In this document: one piece after another, positions 36,417-45,897 of the stretch
Layout: the number at the start of each line of letters is the position of its first letter
Numbering within the stretch: the first letter of the stretch is position 1
IMG/VR virus record: IMGVR_UViG_3300037069_001345
Location: 1-47,166 of that record
Origin: a virus
Strand: one strand, 5' to 3'
Length of the DNA: 47,166 bases
Position numbers and translations under genes: made by a program
The notes under the pieces: model-generated
What the model saw: only the letters and a program-made list of their open reading frames with translations
The model's database searches: none
Told to the model about the DNA's origin: nothing

Positions 36417-37502
36417 GTGAGCAATCCGCAACCGCAGCAGCAGCAAAACAATGCTGCCGTGTTGCTCCCCGTCACTCTCGCCGCGGCTACCACCGTTGCC
36501 ATTGGCGCGATCACGAAAGTTCAGTTGGAACTGTTCACCGCGTTTGCGGCGCTCATCGCCCGTTACGGGGTGGGTGACCTTCTCCGGTTTGCGATGCGCA
36601 AAGCGGCCAATCAGGCTGTGGCGAAGATGCAGGCTGATATTCCGGGCCTGGTCGATCAGGTGATCAATCGGGCCGTCGCGGATGGCGCTGCTGCTGGCAG
36701 TGGTGGCCCGAATGTGCCAGAGCAGGCTGGCGGTTCTGATAGTTCGTCGTATGAGTCACATGCGGAACGTTCGGCCCGTGCGATTCGGGAGGATCTGCAA
36801 GGGAAACTGAACCAACTCGGTTACCGAATCACCCGTTACGCGGATGATGTGTACCGGGCGGTGACGGCGGATGCGTCCGTGGCTGAAGTGCTCGGGTTGA
36901 CGCCGGCGCAAGCGCAGCATGAGGCGTACCGGAAGTTGGTGTCTAAGGGCATCACCGGTTACCGGGACTCGCGGGGCCGCGACTGGGAGTTGTCCGCGTA
37001 CGTGGAAATGGCTGTGCGGTCTTCGGTGGAGCGTGCGTTCAACGTGTCCCATTTGGACCGGATGCAGTCTCTGGGAATCGAATTGTTCACGGTGACCGAT
37101 GACGGCGCCCCGTGCCCGTTGTGTGCTCCTTGGCAGGGCCAGGTTCTGTCGGCGTTGCCGGATCCGCGTGCGGCGGCGACGATCGGTGACGCTCGGGCTG
37201 CAGGCTTGTTCCATCCTCGCTGTAAGCACACGTTGGTTGCTTACTTCCCGGGCATGACGATTGCTCCTCCGGGACCGTGGACGGCGCAGGATCAGCAGCG
37301 TTACGACGACACGCAACGGCAGCGTGCGTTGGAGCGGCAGGTTCGTGCGGCGAAACGGTTTGAGGCTGCAGCGTTCACCCCTGAAATGAAGGCGCAGGCG
37401 CGTGCTGCTGTGCGGCGCGCTCAGGCACAGTTACGTGACTTTGTTGCGCAAACGGGCGGTGCCCGCAATTGGAGCAGAGAGCAGTTGAACTTGGGGGCTT
37501 GA
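36417..37502 (+). CDS. Minor capsid / MuF-like protein
   Basis: 361 residues from GTG. A hydrophobic helix near residues 15-35 is followed by charged helices. The MuF-type core carries VEMAVRSSVERAFNVSHLDRMQSLG, then DDGAPCPLCAPWQGQVL and GLFHPRCKHTLVAYFPG, with the conserved Cys/His of the phage minor capsid protein 2 family. Packaged with the head and involved in capsid assembly or early ejection. Confidence 0.85.
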   Translation: MSNPQPQQQQNNAAVLLPVTLAAATTVAIGAITKVQLELFTAFAALIARYGVGDLLRFAMRKAANQAVAKMQADIPGLVDQVINRAVADGAAAGSGGPNVPEQAGGSDSSSYESHAERSARAIREDLQGKLNQLGYRITRYADDVYRAVTADASVAEVLGLTPAQAQHEAYRKLVSKGITGYRDSRGRDWELSAYVEMAVRSSVERAFNVSHLDRMQSLGIELFTVTDDGAPCPLCAPWQGQVLSALPDPRAAATIGDARAAGLFHPRCKHTLVAYFPGMTIAPPGPWTAQDQQRYDDTQRQRALERQVRAAKRFEAAAFTPEMKAQARAAVRRAQAQLRDFVAQTGGARNWSREQLNLGA

Positions 37503-37511
37503 CCCCTCACT

Positions 37512-37531
37512 AGGCCCCTGACGGGGCCTTT
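37512..37531 (+). terminator. Hairpin before the scaffold gene
   Basis: AGGCCCC (37512-37518), loop TGAC, GGGGCCT (37523-37529), then TTTCG. A weak terminator or processing hairpin that may set expression levels of scaffold and capsid genes. A second dyad CCCGC/GCGGG follows at 37545-37557. Confidence 0.5.
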
Positions 37532-37592
37532 CGTATTTAAACGTCCCGCCAGGAGCGGGTGAAAACCGATCGGACCCAGGAGGCCCAATCTT

Positions 37593-38234
37593 ATGTCTGA
37601 TGTAATCCCCACTCCCCCGCCTGCAGCCGCTCCGACTCCCCCTGCAGCCGCTCCGACTCCTCCGGCGCCGGCAGCTCCTGAAGCTCCTGCTGCGCCACAG
37701 TCCGTTGCTGAGCTGCCCGACTGGGCGCAGAAGATTGTCCGGGACGCGAACGCTGAAGCTGCGAAGTATCGCGTTGACGCGAAGACCGCGGCAGATCAGG
37801 CGCAGAAGGATCTGGCTGAGAAGCTGTCGGTCGCTCTCGGTCTGAAACCGGATGCGGCATCGGATCCTGCAGTGCTCACCGCGTCTCTCACCCAGGCGCA
37901 GCAGAACGCGCAGAAGGCCGCCCGTGAACTGGCGATTTTCAAGGCTGCGTCCACGGTTGGAGCCGACCCGAACCGGTTGCTCGACTCCAACTCATTCATG
38001 TCTTCCGTTGCGGGTCTGGAACCCGACAACGGGGCAGCCATCACGGCTGCGATCACCGCCGCAATTACGGCGAACCAATCTCTCAAAGCAGTCCAGGCGG
38101 CGGCAGCGAGTGGCACTGAACTCGGCAGGACCGGGGAGACAGGCCTCATCACAGAGCAGCAACTCGCTGCTATGTCACCTGAGCAGACGGCCGCCGCCTT
38201 TAGAGCGGGCAAATTGGCGCATCTGCTCGCCTAA
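37593..38234 (+). CDS. Scaffolding protein
   Basis: 213 residues, ATG behind AGGAGG. N-terminal Pro/Ala tract with PAAAPTPP repeats, a central coiled coil (DANAEAAKYRVDAKTAADQAQ) and a helical C-terminus with TEQQLAAMSPEQTAAAFRAGKL, matching scaffold proteins directly upstream of major capsid genes. Expected to guide prohead assembly. Confidence 0.85.
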   Translation: MSDVIPTPPPAAAPTPPAAAPTPPAPAAPEAPAAPQSVAELPDWAQKIVRDANAEAAKYRVDAKTAADQAQKDLAEKLSVALGLKPDAASDPAVLTASLTQAQQNAQKAARELAIFKAASTVGADPNRLLDSNSFMSSVAGLEPDNGAAITAAITAAITANQSLKAVQAAAASGTELGRTGETGLITEQQLAAMSPEQTAAAFRAGKLAHLLA

Positions 38235-38255
38235 AAATTGAAAGGTAAGTGACTC

Positions 38256-39101
38256 TTGAGCATTCTCAAGTTCCGGCCTGAGATTTGGTCTGCCACGCTG
38301 CTCGTAGCGCTTCGGCAGGCCCTGATCTACACGGCCTTTGTCAACCATGACTACGAGGGTGAAATCGCTGAAATGGGCGACACCGTTCGTATCACGTCCG
38401 TTGGTCGTCCGATCATCCGTACGTATGTGCCGAACTCGACTGTGATCGTCCCCGATCAGGTCAGCGACTCGCAGCGCACACTGGTCATCGACCAGGCCGA
38501 CTACTTCGCGTTCGACGTGGACGATGTGGATGCCCGCCAGGCGCGCGGCAACGTCATCCCGCAGTCGCTCGATGAGGCGGCGTTCGCTGAGGCGAACAAG
38601 CAGGACCAGTTCATTTCGTCCTTCTACACGTCCATTCAGGCGTCCAACCAGCTCGGTGCGATCAGCATCAACTCGGCTACCTCGCCGAACGATGCGCTCG
38701 ACAAGGTTCTGACCCCGCTGAAGATCAAGCTTGACAAGGCGAACGTTGCCCTTCAGGGTCGTTCGGTTGCGGTCAGCCCTGACTTCCACGGTTGCCTGCT
38801 CCGCGACAACCGGTTCATGAAGGTCAACGAATCTGGCACGTCTGAAGGCCTCCGCAACGGTGTTGTCGGTCGCGCCGTCGGTTTCGACATTCTTCTGTCG
38901 AACCAGACGCCCACGACCGGTTCCGACTCCGTTGTGATCGCCGGCAACGACCGTGCTATCACGTTCGCCAACCAGATCAGCAAGGTTGAGGCTTACCGGC
39001 CTCAGTCGTCGTTCGCTGACGCCGTTAAGGGCCTGTTCCTTTATGGCGCGAAGGTTATCCGTCCCGATTCGCTCGCTTCGGCGAACGTTACCATCTCCTA
39101 A
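38256..39101 (+). CDS. Major capsid protein, P22-coat type
   Basis: 281 residues from TTG behind GAAAGGTAAG. The start KFRPEIWSATLLVALRQALI and GDTVRITSVGRPIIRTY are typical of the P22 gp5-like branch of the HK97 fold; FAFDVDDVDARQA and KVEAYRPQSSFADAVKGLFLYG follow. It forms the icosahedral shell. A decoration-like protein follows at once. Confidence 0.92.
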   Translation: MSILKFRPEIWSATLLVALRQALIYTAFVNHDYEGEIAEMGDTVRITSVGRPIIRTYVPNSTVIVPDQVSDSQRTLVIDQADYFAFDVDDVDARQARGNVIPQSLDEAAFAEANKQDQFISSFYTSIQASNQLGAISINSATSPNDALDKVLTPLKIKLDKANVALQGRSVAVSPDFHGCLLRDNRFMKVNESGTSEGLRNGVVGRAVGFDILLSNQTPTTGSDSVVIAGNDRAITFANQISKVEAYRPQSSFADAVKGLFLYGAKVIRPDSLASANVTIS

Positions 39102-39116
39102 GAAAGGGGATAACAC

Positions 39117-39515
39117 ATGGCTCGCGTAACTCTTACGCCTACCGCCCTCGCCCCCCTCACCGTCGGCAGCACTGTCGCCGGTGTGGCCGACCCTGCTGGC
39201 ACGGCATCCGTGGCAGGTGCTGGTAACGGTTTCACCATTGCCGCTCCGTCCACCGGTTCCAGCCAGCGGTATCTGTTCCTGCGTGTCGCGAACGCTTCGG
39301 GTGGTTCCGGCACCATTTCGGTGCTCGCCGGTACCCAGCCCCTCGCGAACGCGTCTGGTCGTGGCCCGCTCACGGTCACTGTGGCGAACACCACCACTCA
39401 GTGGGTGGGTCCGTTCGACTCGTCCATTGTGGAGCAGAACGACGGCAGCCTCTCGATTGAGACTTCCGTTGTGATGACTGTCACCGCGTTCACGCTGGAT
39501 GGTCGTCGCGTCTGA
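39117..39515 (+). CDS. Head decoration-like protein
   Basis: 132 residues, ATG behind GAAAGGGG. Small beta-rich protein with RVTLTPTALAPLTVGS, SSQRYLFLRVANAS and FDSSIVEQNDGSLSIE. Placed after the major capsid gene like stabilising or decoration proteins. TGATG overlap with the next gene. Confidence 0.7.
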   Translation: MARVTLTPTALAPLTVGSTVAGVADPAGTASVAGAGNGFTIAAPSTGSSQRYLFLRVANASGGSGTISVLAGTQPLANASGRGPLTVTVANTTTQWVGPFDSSIVEQNDGSLSIETSVVMTVTAFTLDGRRV

Positions 39516-39817
39516 TGCCGAAAACGGTCCACATTCTCGGTGAGGGAGGGGCGATCCTCTCCCTCACTGAGGAAGCCCTGACGGAACCGATTAGGGACCG
39601 TCTGCGCAAGGGGTACCTGAAGTATGTGAATGCTGACGGTACCCCTTGCAAGGAGAAGCCTCGTACTGCCCCCAAGGTCACCGACTCGAAGAGTGAGTGG
39701 GTGGGTTGGGCGGTGTACGCATCCCAGAAGACTGATAACCCGATCACCCCGGATGACGCGGATGCGTTGACGAAAACGGATCTGATCGAAATGTATGGGG
39801 TCCAGAAGAAGGGGTAA
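39515..39817 (+). CDS. Small head-region protein, 100 residues
   Basis: ATG overlaps the previous stop. Charged protein with ILSLTEEALTEPIRDRLRKG and a C-terminal helix NPITPDDADALTKTDLIEMYG, which resembles the Rho-N/SAP-like small helix found in head-proximal phage proteins. No firm function. Confidence 0.55.
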   Translation: MPKTVHILGEGGAILSLTEEALTEPIRDRLRKGYLKYVNADGTPCKEKPRTAPKVTDSKSEWVGWAVYASQKTDNPITPDDADALTKTDLIEMYGVQKKG

Positions 39818-39820
39818 CCA

Positions 39821-40273
39821 ATGCCCGCATTTTACGGTGACTTTGTGCTGCCCCCTATGTTGGCGCAGCCCACCGACCTTGCCACCTACACGGGTGCTGC
39901 GGCGCCGGCGAACGCGACGATTCTGTTGCGCTCAGCGACCTCACTGGTGCTGGATGCAACGAACCAGTCGTATTACAGCGCGGATCCGACAACCGGCTTG
40001 GCTACGGACGCGCAGATTGCGGCGGCAATGAAGACGGCGACCATCATTCAGGCCGCCGCGTGGGCGGCGACCGGGTATGACCCGCTGACTGGCGGCATTG
40101 TGACCACACAGGTTGTGAAGTCGTCCAGGGCTGGGGCTGCGTCGGATACGTTCGCTGACGCCGCACAGGCCGCGCAGTCCCGAGTGGAGGCCATGAAACA
40201 TTTGGTGCCGGAAGCGGAGCGTGTGCTGCGGTTGAACAACCTTCTGCTGCCGTTCCCGTGGGTGTTCGGATGA
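39821..40273 (+). CDS. Head-tail adaptor
   Basis: 150 residues, ATG behind AAGGGG. FVLPPMLAQPTDLATYTG, then LLRSATSLVLDATNQSYY and IIQAAAWAATGYDP are typical of the helical adaptor that binds the portal (SPP1 gp15 / HK97 gp6-like). ATGA overlap with the next gene. Confidence 0.75.
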   Translation: MPAFYGDFVLPPMLAQPTDLATYTGAAAPANATILLRSATSLVLDATNQSYYSADPTTGLATDAQIAAAMKTATIIQAAAWAATGYDPLTGGIVTTQVVKSSRAGAASDTFADAAQAAQSRVEAMKHLVPEAERVLRLNNLLLPFPWVFG

Positions 40274-40581
40274 ACAAACGATGGTTCATTGACACGGCCA
40301 AGGTTGAGACATACCAGGGCGCCGGCGCGTATGAGGACAACTTTGCGCCGCCGGTCACACACTCGGGGTTCTTTGACGGGGCGATCCGGCTGGTTCTTGA
40401 CAAGGAGGGCGACCAGGTTGTCTCGGTGAGCACATGGTTTACCGCGATTGAGAACGCCCCCGTTTACACACTCGATTCGAGAGTGACCGGTTCCGATGGT
40501 CGTGTTGGCCGGGTGATCAAGGTGAACTCGCTGAGAACCCCCACCGGCATCGAAGACCATGTGGAAGTCCATCTGCTGTAG
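40270..40581 (+). CDS. Head closure (stopper) protein
   Basis: 103 residues. Beta-rich: KVETYQGAGAYEDNF, VSTWFTAIENAPVYTLDS, VGRVIKVNSLRTP. Fits the small beta-barrel stopper between adaptor and tail terminator in siphovirus gene order. Call relies mainly on order. Confidence 0.65.
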   Translation: MNKRWFIDTAKVETYQGAGAYEDNFAPPVTHSGFFDGAIRLVLDKEGDQVVSVSTWFTAIENAPVYTLDSRVTGSDGRVGRVIKVNSLRTPTGIEDHVEVHLL

Positions 40582-40589
40582 GAGGCGTC

Positions 40590-40928
40590 ATGGGGGCTGA
40601 AGGCTTCATTGCCATGATTGACGCGGTGGATGCGCGGGTGGAAGCGGAGAAGACTCACGCTTGCGTGAAGGGTGTGGAGTTTCTGCGCCCGTTCGTGGTG
40701 GAGCAAACGCCTGTGGACACCGGCCATTTGCGTTCGTCCGAGGAGCCACGCCCCACGGCTGAGGGTGCAGAGCTGTTCATTCCCGGGCCGTACGCACGTC
40801 GGCAGCATTATGAGCTGACATGGAATCACCCCCGCGGCGGCAACGCCCTCTACCTTGAGTTGCCGTGGATGGCGCACGGTCAAGAGGCTTTGGCTGTTGT
40901 GGCTGCGGAACTGAAAAAGGTGATGTGA
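40590..40928 (+). CDS. HK97 gp10-like tail completion protein
   Basis: 112 residues, ATG behind AGGAGG. The conserved PVDTGHLRSSEEP and LFIPGPYARRQHYEL are hallmarks of the HK97-gp10-like neck family. TGATG overlap with the next gene. Confidence 0.75.
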   Translation: MGAEGFIAMIDAVDARVEAEKTHACVKGVEFLRPFVVEQTPVDTGHLRSSEEPRPTAEGAELFIPGPYARRQHYELTWNHPRGGNALYLELPWMAHGQEALAVVAAELKKVM

Positions 40929-41371
40929 TGCAGAACGATCTGCTCGACGGCATCGCCAAACTCATTGCCGCGGCCGGCATCGCCGCATATGACACGACCG
41001 GCTCATACCTGCCGACGGATACAGCCATCTATATCAAAGCTGTCCCGCCGACACCCGACCGGATTGTCACCCTGACGGCTTACGGGGTGGATGATAACGC
41101 CACGCTGCCCATGTCAAGAATGGGTGTGCAGGTGCGCGTGCGCGGCACCAAGGATGCTCGTGACGTGGATGATCTGGGGGACAGCATCTTCCAGATTTTG
41201 CACGGTCTAGTCCATACCACGTTCGGGTCGGTGTCGGCGGACCAAATCTTGCGCAAGCAGTCGGTGACGCTCGGCGTTGACGACAGCAAACGCTGGTCGC
41301 GGGCTGACACGTACTACGTGGATTTGGCCGACCCTCCCACAGTCAACCGCCCATCAGGCGGTTCCTGGTAA
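40928..41371 (+). CDS. Tail terminator
   Basis: 147 residues from ATG at 40928. LLDGIAKLIAAAGIAAYD and MGVQVRVRGTKDARDVDDLGDSIFQIL are typical of the minor capsid/tail terminator family that caps the tail tube. Followed by a terminator before the major tail gene. Confidence 0.75.
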   Translation: MQNDLLDGIAKLIAAAGIAAYDTTGSYLPTDTAIYIKAVPPTPDRIVTLTAYGVDDNATLPMSRMGVQVRVRGTKDARDVDDLGDSIFQILHGLVHTTFGSVSADQILRKQSVTLGVDDSKRWSRADTYYVDLADPPTVNRPSGGSW

Positions 41372-41392
41372 CCCAGAAAACCAGAGCAATGA

Positions 41393-41416
41393 CCCCTCCC
41401 GGTGAGGGGCTTTTTT
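41393..41416 (+). terminator. Intrinsic terminator before the major tail protein gene
   Basis: CCCCTC (41393-41398), 5-base loop, GAGGGG (41404-41409), then C and six T. Placed inside the late block, so partial read-through is implied. Confidence 0.8.
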
Positions 41417-41452
41417 CGTTAACGCCCCAACGCCTTTAGGAGGCTCAAAGAA

Positions 41453-42160
41453 ATGCCCAACTCTCTAGCTCGACGGTTCCGCGTCGATGTTTCATCCGAC
41501 AACGCCACATGGGTCAAGCTCGGCGCAATCCAGGACTTCGCAACGAGTGAGAACGCGACGACTCAGGCCGCGGACACGTACGACACGAACGGCTTCGCCG
41601 CTTTCGAGAAGACGATGACCGGCTGGAAGCTGGTCGTCAAGTTCTTCCGTCCGACGACCGCGAACCTTCCGTCCGACCCCGGCCAGGCCATCATAGAGGC
41701 TGCCCGGTTCCAGTTCGGTACTTCGGCTCGTGTGTATGTGCGCTGGTACGACAAGAACGGTTACTCGAACGGCAACTACAGCGGTTACGCCCTGGTGGAG
41801 TGGCAGCAGTCGAAGACCGCTGTGACTGACATTGAGGAAGTGACTGTCACGTTCACGGGTGATGGTGCGCTGACCTCGATCGTCAACCCGTACGCGTCGC
41901 CGGCTGTCCCGGTTATCACGTCGGTTACCCCGTCTGCTCAGACTGTCACGAACCTGATCAGCATTTCTGGTAGCGGATTCATTGGGACCGTCCCGACCAG
42001 TGGTGTCACCGTCGGTGGCGTCAACTCGACCGGTTGGACCGTCGTGTCGGACAACCTCATCGTCGCGAAGATCCCGACCGGTTCTGCCGGCTCGGCGCCG
42101 ATCATCGTCACGAACGCGGTCGGCGCTTCCGCCTCGTTCGCGTACACGCGCGGCGCGTAA
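41453..42160 (+). CDS. Major tail protein with IPT/TIG-type domain
   Basis: 235 residues, ATG behind AGGAGG. Residues 1-145 are the tube subunit (RFRVDVSSDNATWVKLGAIQ; ARVYVRWYDKNGYSNG); residues ~150-235 are an Ig-like IPT domain (PVITSVTPSAQTVTNLISIS, IGTVPTSGVTVGG), a known addition on tail tubes that may bind host surfaces. Confidence 0.88.
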   Translation: MPNSLARRFRVDVSSDNATWVKLGAIQDFATSENATTQAADTYDTNGFAAFEKTMTGWKLVVKFFRPTTANLPSDPGQAIIEAARFQFGTSARVYVRWYDKNGYSNGNYSGYALVEWQQSKTAVTDIEEVTVTFTGDGALTSIVNPYASPAVPVITSVTPSAQTVTNLISISGSGFIGTVPTSGVTVGGVNSTGWTVVSDNLIVAKIPTGSAGSAPIIVTNAVGASASFAYTRGA

Positions 42161-42166
42161 TAGACG

Positions 42167-42198
42167 GGGGTGTGGTTGGGCTGGGCCAACCACACCCC
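42167..42198 (+). terminator. 13-bp hairpin after the major tail gene
   Basis: GGGGTGTGGTTGG pairs perfectly with CCAACCACACCCC around a 6-base loop; only TCTTCCCC follows. It more likely protects or processes the abundant tail mRNA than stops polymerase. Confidence 0.65.
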
Positions 42199-42241
42199 TC
42201 TTCCCCAGTAACCCAGCAAGATTTGAAAGGCGAAACCCAGC

Positions 42242-42667
42242 ATGGCGCTTTCAGCGTACGAAGAGTTTGCTAAGGAACCGCTCGTGTTCCCTTACCGCGG
42301 CAAAGAGTATGTGCTCCCCCCGGTGAACATCCCGAATGGGCGTCTCCTCGGGAAGATTCTCGAAGGCAAAGACAAGAAGCTGAACCAGATTCGCGGCGAA
42401 GAGCTGTGGAAGATTGTGCTCGGCGGCCTTTGGGAGAAGTTCCTTGAGGATGATGTGCCGTTGGACTTCGCTGTCAGGTGCGGTTTGACGGCGTTGGCTG
42501 ATATCCAGTACGGACGCGAATATGCGGAAGTCACTTGGAAGGTTGGAGCCGACCCAAAAGCACTGCAGAAGTATATGGCGGAGGAGAAGGCGACTCAGGC
42601 GGCTCCGACTCCCAATCGGGCGCAGCGGCGCTCGACCGGTACGGCATCGGTGAAAAAGACCCAGTAA
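42242..42667 (+). CDS. Tail assembly chaperone (short form)
   Basis: 141 residues. Helical; FPYRGKEYVLPPVNIPNGRLLGK at the start is typical. Located between major tail and tape measure genes. A G-AAA-AAG string at 42652-42658 near its end lets part of the ribosomes shift -1 into the next frame. Confidence 0.85.
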   Translation: MALSAYEEFAKEPLVFPYRGKEYVLPPVNIPNGRLLGKILEGKDKKLNQIRGEELWKIVLGGLWEKFLEDDVPLDFAVRCGLTALADIQYGREYAEVTWKVGADPKALQKYMAEEKATQAAPTPNRAQRRSTGTASVKKTQ

Positions 42668-42936
42668 CAGGGCTTTACGAAGCGTACGACGTACCCGCTG
42701 AGATTACGCGGGCACAAGAGCAGATCACGTTTGACCAAATCTTTGACCAGTGGCCGCTGGTTGAGGCTGACTTCCACGAGTTCTTCGGGGTCGATTTGGA
42801 GGCCGTGTTTCATGTGAAGTCGTGGCGTTGGTTCAGTGTGCGCGTCGCCGGTTTGCTGGCGTGCGATTCCCGCGTGCACAGACATTTTTACACCCCTCCT
42901 GAAGAGGAACCGACGACCGATTTCATTGACGACTAA
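42242..42936 (+). CDS. Tail assembly chaperone (frameshift long form)
   Basis: After -1 slippage at about 42658 translation continues DPVTGLYEAYDVPAEITRAQ to a stop at 42936, adding ~93 residues (FDQIFDQWPLVEADFHEFFG, WFSVRVAGLLACD). This is the usual G/GT pair of siphoviruses needed for tape measure folding and tube growth. The long reading frame is also open alone from 42535 but has no start signal. Confidence 0.8.
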
Positions 42937-42951
42937 CTGTAGGGGGCCTCT

Positions 42952-45897
42952 GTGTCGGATTCTGGACCCACTACTGCTGGCTCGATCGTCGGCAAACTGT
43001 CGCTGGATAAGGCGCAGTGGGATGCTGATGTTGCTGCGGCGAAGCGGCAGGCTGAAGAACTGGGGAACCTGCACCCTACGGTCAAGGTTGACGCGGATGT
43101 TGCGGAAGCGTTGGCGAAGCTGGAAGAGGTTCGCGCTGCCAGCGGTCCCTCCACATCCACCGTCACCACCACTAAGGTCACCAATGTTGTGAACAGCGGC
43201 GGTGACAGTGGCGCTGCGAGCATGGATTCTGCCGGGAAGGCCGCACAACGCCTTGAGACGGCGCAGACCCGGTTGGCTAATGCGGCCAGGGCCAGTGCGA
43301 ACGCCGCCAACATGCTTGAGGTTGCGGAGCTGCGCCTGGCCGCAGTTGAGGACAAGGCTGGCAGTACCGATGTGCAGGTAGCGTCTGCGCAGGCGCAGGT
43401 TGAACGCGCCCGCATGAACGCGACCGCTACCGATCAGCGGTTCGAAGCTCAGATGCGTAAGACGGCTCAGGCTGCGGAGGATTTGGCCACCGCGCAGGAG
43501 CGCGGGGCTGGTGTCGCCGTGAAGTTGGCGGCAGCACAGGATACTGCTGCTGCTGCTACGGATAAGCAGGGGAGGGCGGCGAACAATGCCGCCGCCGGCA
43601 CTAGGAACGCTGCTACTGCCACAGGTCTCATCGCTGCCGGTATTGCTGTTGCCATTCCGCTGATCGGCGACTTGGCTGGTGCCCTTGTTGGTATCGGCGG
43701 CGGCTTCCTTGGCATGGGCGCTGCTGGCGTCCTCGCGTTCCTGGGTGTCAAGCAGGCCATGTCGGATGGCACAGCTGCTGGCGACCAGTTCGATGCGGGC
43801 CTGCAAATCCTCAAGGGTGACATGCAGCAGTTGGAGCAGACCGCCGCCAGCGGTGTGCTCGCCGGGTTTCTCCGCACGGTTGATGTTATCGACCAGGCGA
43901 TGCCGCACCTGAATGATGAGATTGGTACTTTCGCCAACCAGCTGGGTACGACCACCGCCATCATTATGGACGGCATTGTCACCGCGTTTCAGGTGATGAA
44001 CCCGCTGTTTGTGCAGGGCGCATTTTTTGTGGAGCAACTGGCGGCAGGGTTCTCCCAGTGGACTCATGATGGTGGGCTGGCACAGTTCACGCAGATGGCG
44101 ATTGGCGCCTTGCCACAGGTCACGAACGCGCTTGGGTCGCTGGTTGGTGCTGTCGTGAACTTGGTTGCCGCTTTCGCGCCGCTCGGTGGGGTCATGCTGG
44201 GTGCACTCTCGTTTGTGGGCCTTCTCGTGTCAGGAATTGCCCCATTGTTGGGGAACCTGGCCCCGCTGGCTGCCGTTGCGGGACTCGTGTATGGCGCGTT
44301 TCTGCTGTGGAAGCAACTCTCTCCCATCATCGATAACCTGCGCGCTTCTATCCGCGGGTTCGGTACGGATCTGACCCTCATTGGCGGCATCGCTGGTCTG
44401 GCTGTTGCGGCCATCGGTTACATTGCGTCGTCGTTCGTGATGGCTCGGTTGGCGTCGTCGCAGGCTGCTGATGCGTTGCAGAATTATACGGCGGCGGTGC
44501 AGCAGGACAACGGTGTTATTGGCGACAATGTGAAAGCGCAGAACGCGAAAGCGTTGGCGGATAAGAACTCGCTGGGCAGTTACAACAGCCTCGGCACGTC
44601 GGCTATTGATATTGGGCGTCGGTTGGGTATTTCGGCGACGACGGTCACGGAAGCGTCTTTGGGGCAGCATGCGGCCATCCTGAAGGTCAATCAGGCCATG
44701 ACCGACTATGCGAACAACCCTGCGAATTCGGCGTCGGAGGTGGCCGCGTTCCGGGCGAACTGGATCAACCTGACAGGCGTTATTACTGATAACCAGAAGC
44801 ATGTCCGGGATGCCATCAAGGCGTATAACGATGTGCGGGCTGCTCAAGGGTTGACGACCATTTCGACGCAGGCGCAGTTGCAGGCGCAGCAGGATTTGGC
44901 CGCCCGGTATGGGATGAGTCTGCCCGCTTTGCTGACGGCGCAGGGGGCACAGCAGACGCTTGCGGCGCAGACGAAGGCGACCACTCAGGCGATGCAGATG
45001 GAGAACGACGCCGCCGGTCTGCTGACTCAGGCATTCACTCTGCTCAATAAGGTCAACCTGGATGTGGCTCAGGCGCAGACCGCTGCGGCTGCTGCGACGA
45101 ACACGCTTACCGATTCGCTGTCGCAGAACGGTTTGACTATTGACGGCAACTCGAAAGCCGCGGTCGCGAACCAGCAGGCGTTGCAGCAGAAGGCGTTGGC
45201 CGACCAGCAGGCATCCACGGCGGTTCAGCAGCAGACGCATTCGACGGAGAAGGGTACCGAAGCATTCGCCGCGTCGAAGCAGGCGCTGATTGACCAGCTG
45301 ACAGCGACGCACCAGCTGACGCCGGCGATTCAGGCGCTCATTGACAAGTATTACGCGGTGCCTCCTGTGGTGAAAACGCAGGCGGAGTTGGATGCGGATG
45401 CGGCGATGGCGAAACTGGCGGCGTTGAAGGCTGCTATGAATGCGATCCACGACCAGACGGTGACACTAACCGTTGTGACGAACAACGTCGGTGCGCCTGC
45501 CACGATGCCGGCGAACACAACTGGTGGTCCGTACAAGTTCGCGGACGGTGGCAGTGTTCACGCCGCCACGGGTCTGACCGTTCCTGGCGCAGCTCGACCC
45601 TACGGGGACTCTGTGCACATGCTGTTGGCGCCGTCCGAGGAAGTCATTTCAAACCGGAATGGTCAAGCGGACAGGAACCGTGGGCTGCTGAAACTGGTGA
45701 ATTCGGGTGCTGATTCGCGGACCATCGCAAACTATGCAGGTGGTTCATCACATGGCACCAGCAGTGAAGCACCAATAATCGTCACCGTCGTCAACAAGAC
45801 TGGGGTAACCCTCTCCGACCTGATCGACATTCATGTGTCTCGGGACTACCAACAGTCAGCGTTGGGGTTCCGGTCTGGGAAACAGAAGGGGCAGTAA
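42952..45897 (+). CDS. Tape measure protein
   Basis: 981 residues from GTG. N-terminal coiled coil (residues ~15-210), hydrophobic segments around 215-275 and 380-510 (AIPLIGDLAGALVGIGGGFL; LGALSFVGLLVSG; AVAAIGYIASSFV), then Ala/Gln-rich helices and a C-terminal Gly/Ser part. Sets tail length and is ejected with the DNA. No lysozyme or peptidase domain is visible. Confidence 0.92.
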   Translation: MSDSGPTTAGSIVGKLSLDKAQWDADVAAAKRQAEELGNLHPTVKVDADVAEALAKLEEVRAASGPSTSTVTTTKVTNVVNSGGDSGAASMDSAGKAAQRLETAQTRLANAARASANAANMLEVAELRLAAVEDKAGSTDVQVASAQAQVERARMNATATDQRFEAQMRKTAQAAEDLATAQERGAGVAVKLAAAQDTAAAATDKQGRAANNAAAGTRNAATATGLIAAGIAVAIPLIGDLAGALVGIGGGFLGMGAAGVLAFLGVKQAMSDGTAAGDQFDAGLQILKGDMQQLEQTAASGVLAGFLRTVDVIDQAMPHLNDEIGTFANQLGTTTAIIMDGIVTAFQVMNPLFVQGAFFVEQLAAGFSQWTHDGGLAQFTQMAIGALPQVTNALGSLVGAVVNLVAAFAPLGGVMLGALSFVGLLVSGIAPLLGNLAPLAAVAGLVYGAFLLWKQLSPIIDNLRASIRGFGTDLTLIGGIAGLAVAAIGYIASSFVMARLASSQAADALQNYTAAVQQDNGVIGDNVKAQNAKALADKNSLGSYNSLGTSAIDIGRRLGISATTVTEASLGQHAAILKVNQAMTDYANNPANSASEVAAFRANWINLTGVITDNQKHVRDAIKAYNDVRAAQGLTTISTQAQLQAQQDLAARYGMSLPALLTAQGAQQTLAAQTKATTQAMQMENDAAGLLTQAFTLLNKVNLDVAQAQTAAAAATNTLTDSLSQNGLTIDGNSKAAVANQQALQQKALADQQASTAVQQQTHSTEKGTEAFAASKQALIDQLTATHQLTPAIQALIDKYYAVPPVVKTQAELDADAAMAKLAALKAAMNAIHDQTVTLTVVTNNVGAPATMPANTTGGPYKFADGGSVHAATGLTVPGAARPYGDSVHMLLAPSEEVISNRNGQADRNRGLLKLVNSGADSRTIANYAGGSSHGTSSEAPIIVTVVNKTGVTLSDLIDIHVSRDYQQSALGFRSGKQKGQ

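Noticed and set aside
42595-44067. 490-codon reverse frame opposite chaperone and tape measure genes
   Set aside because: Mirror of high-GC coding DNA; no start signal, low-complexity Arg/Leu/Gly product, and convincing forward genes cover it.
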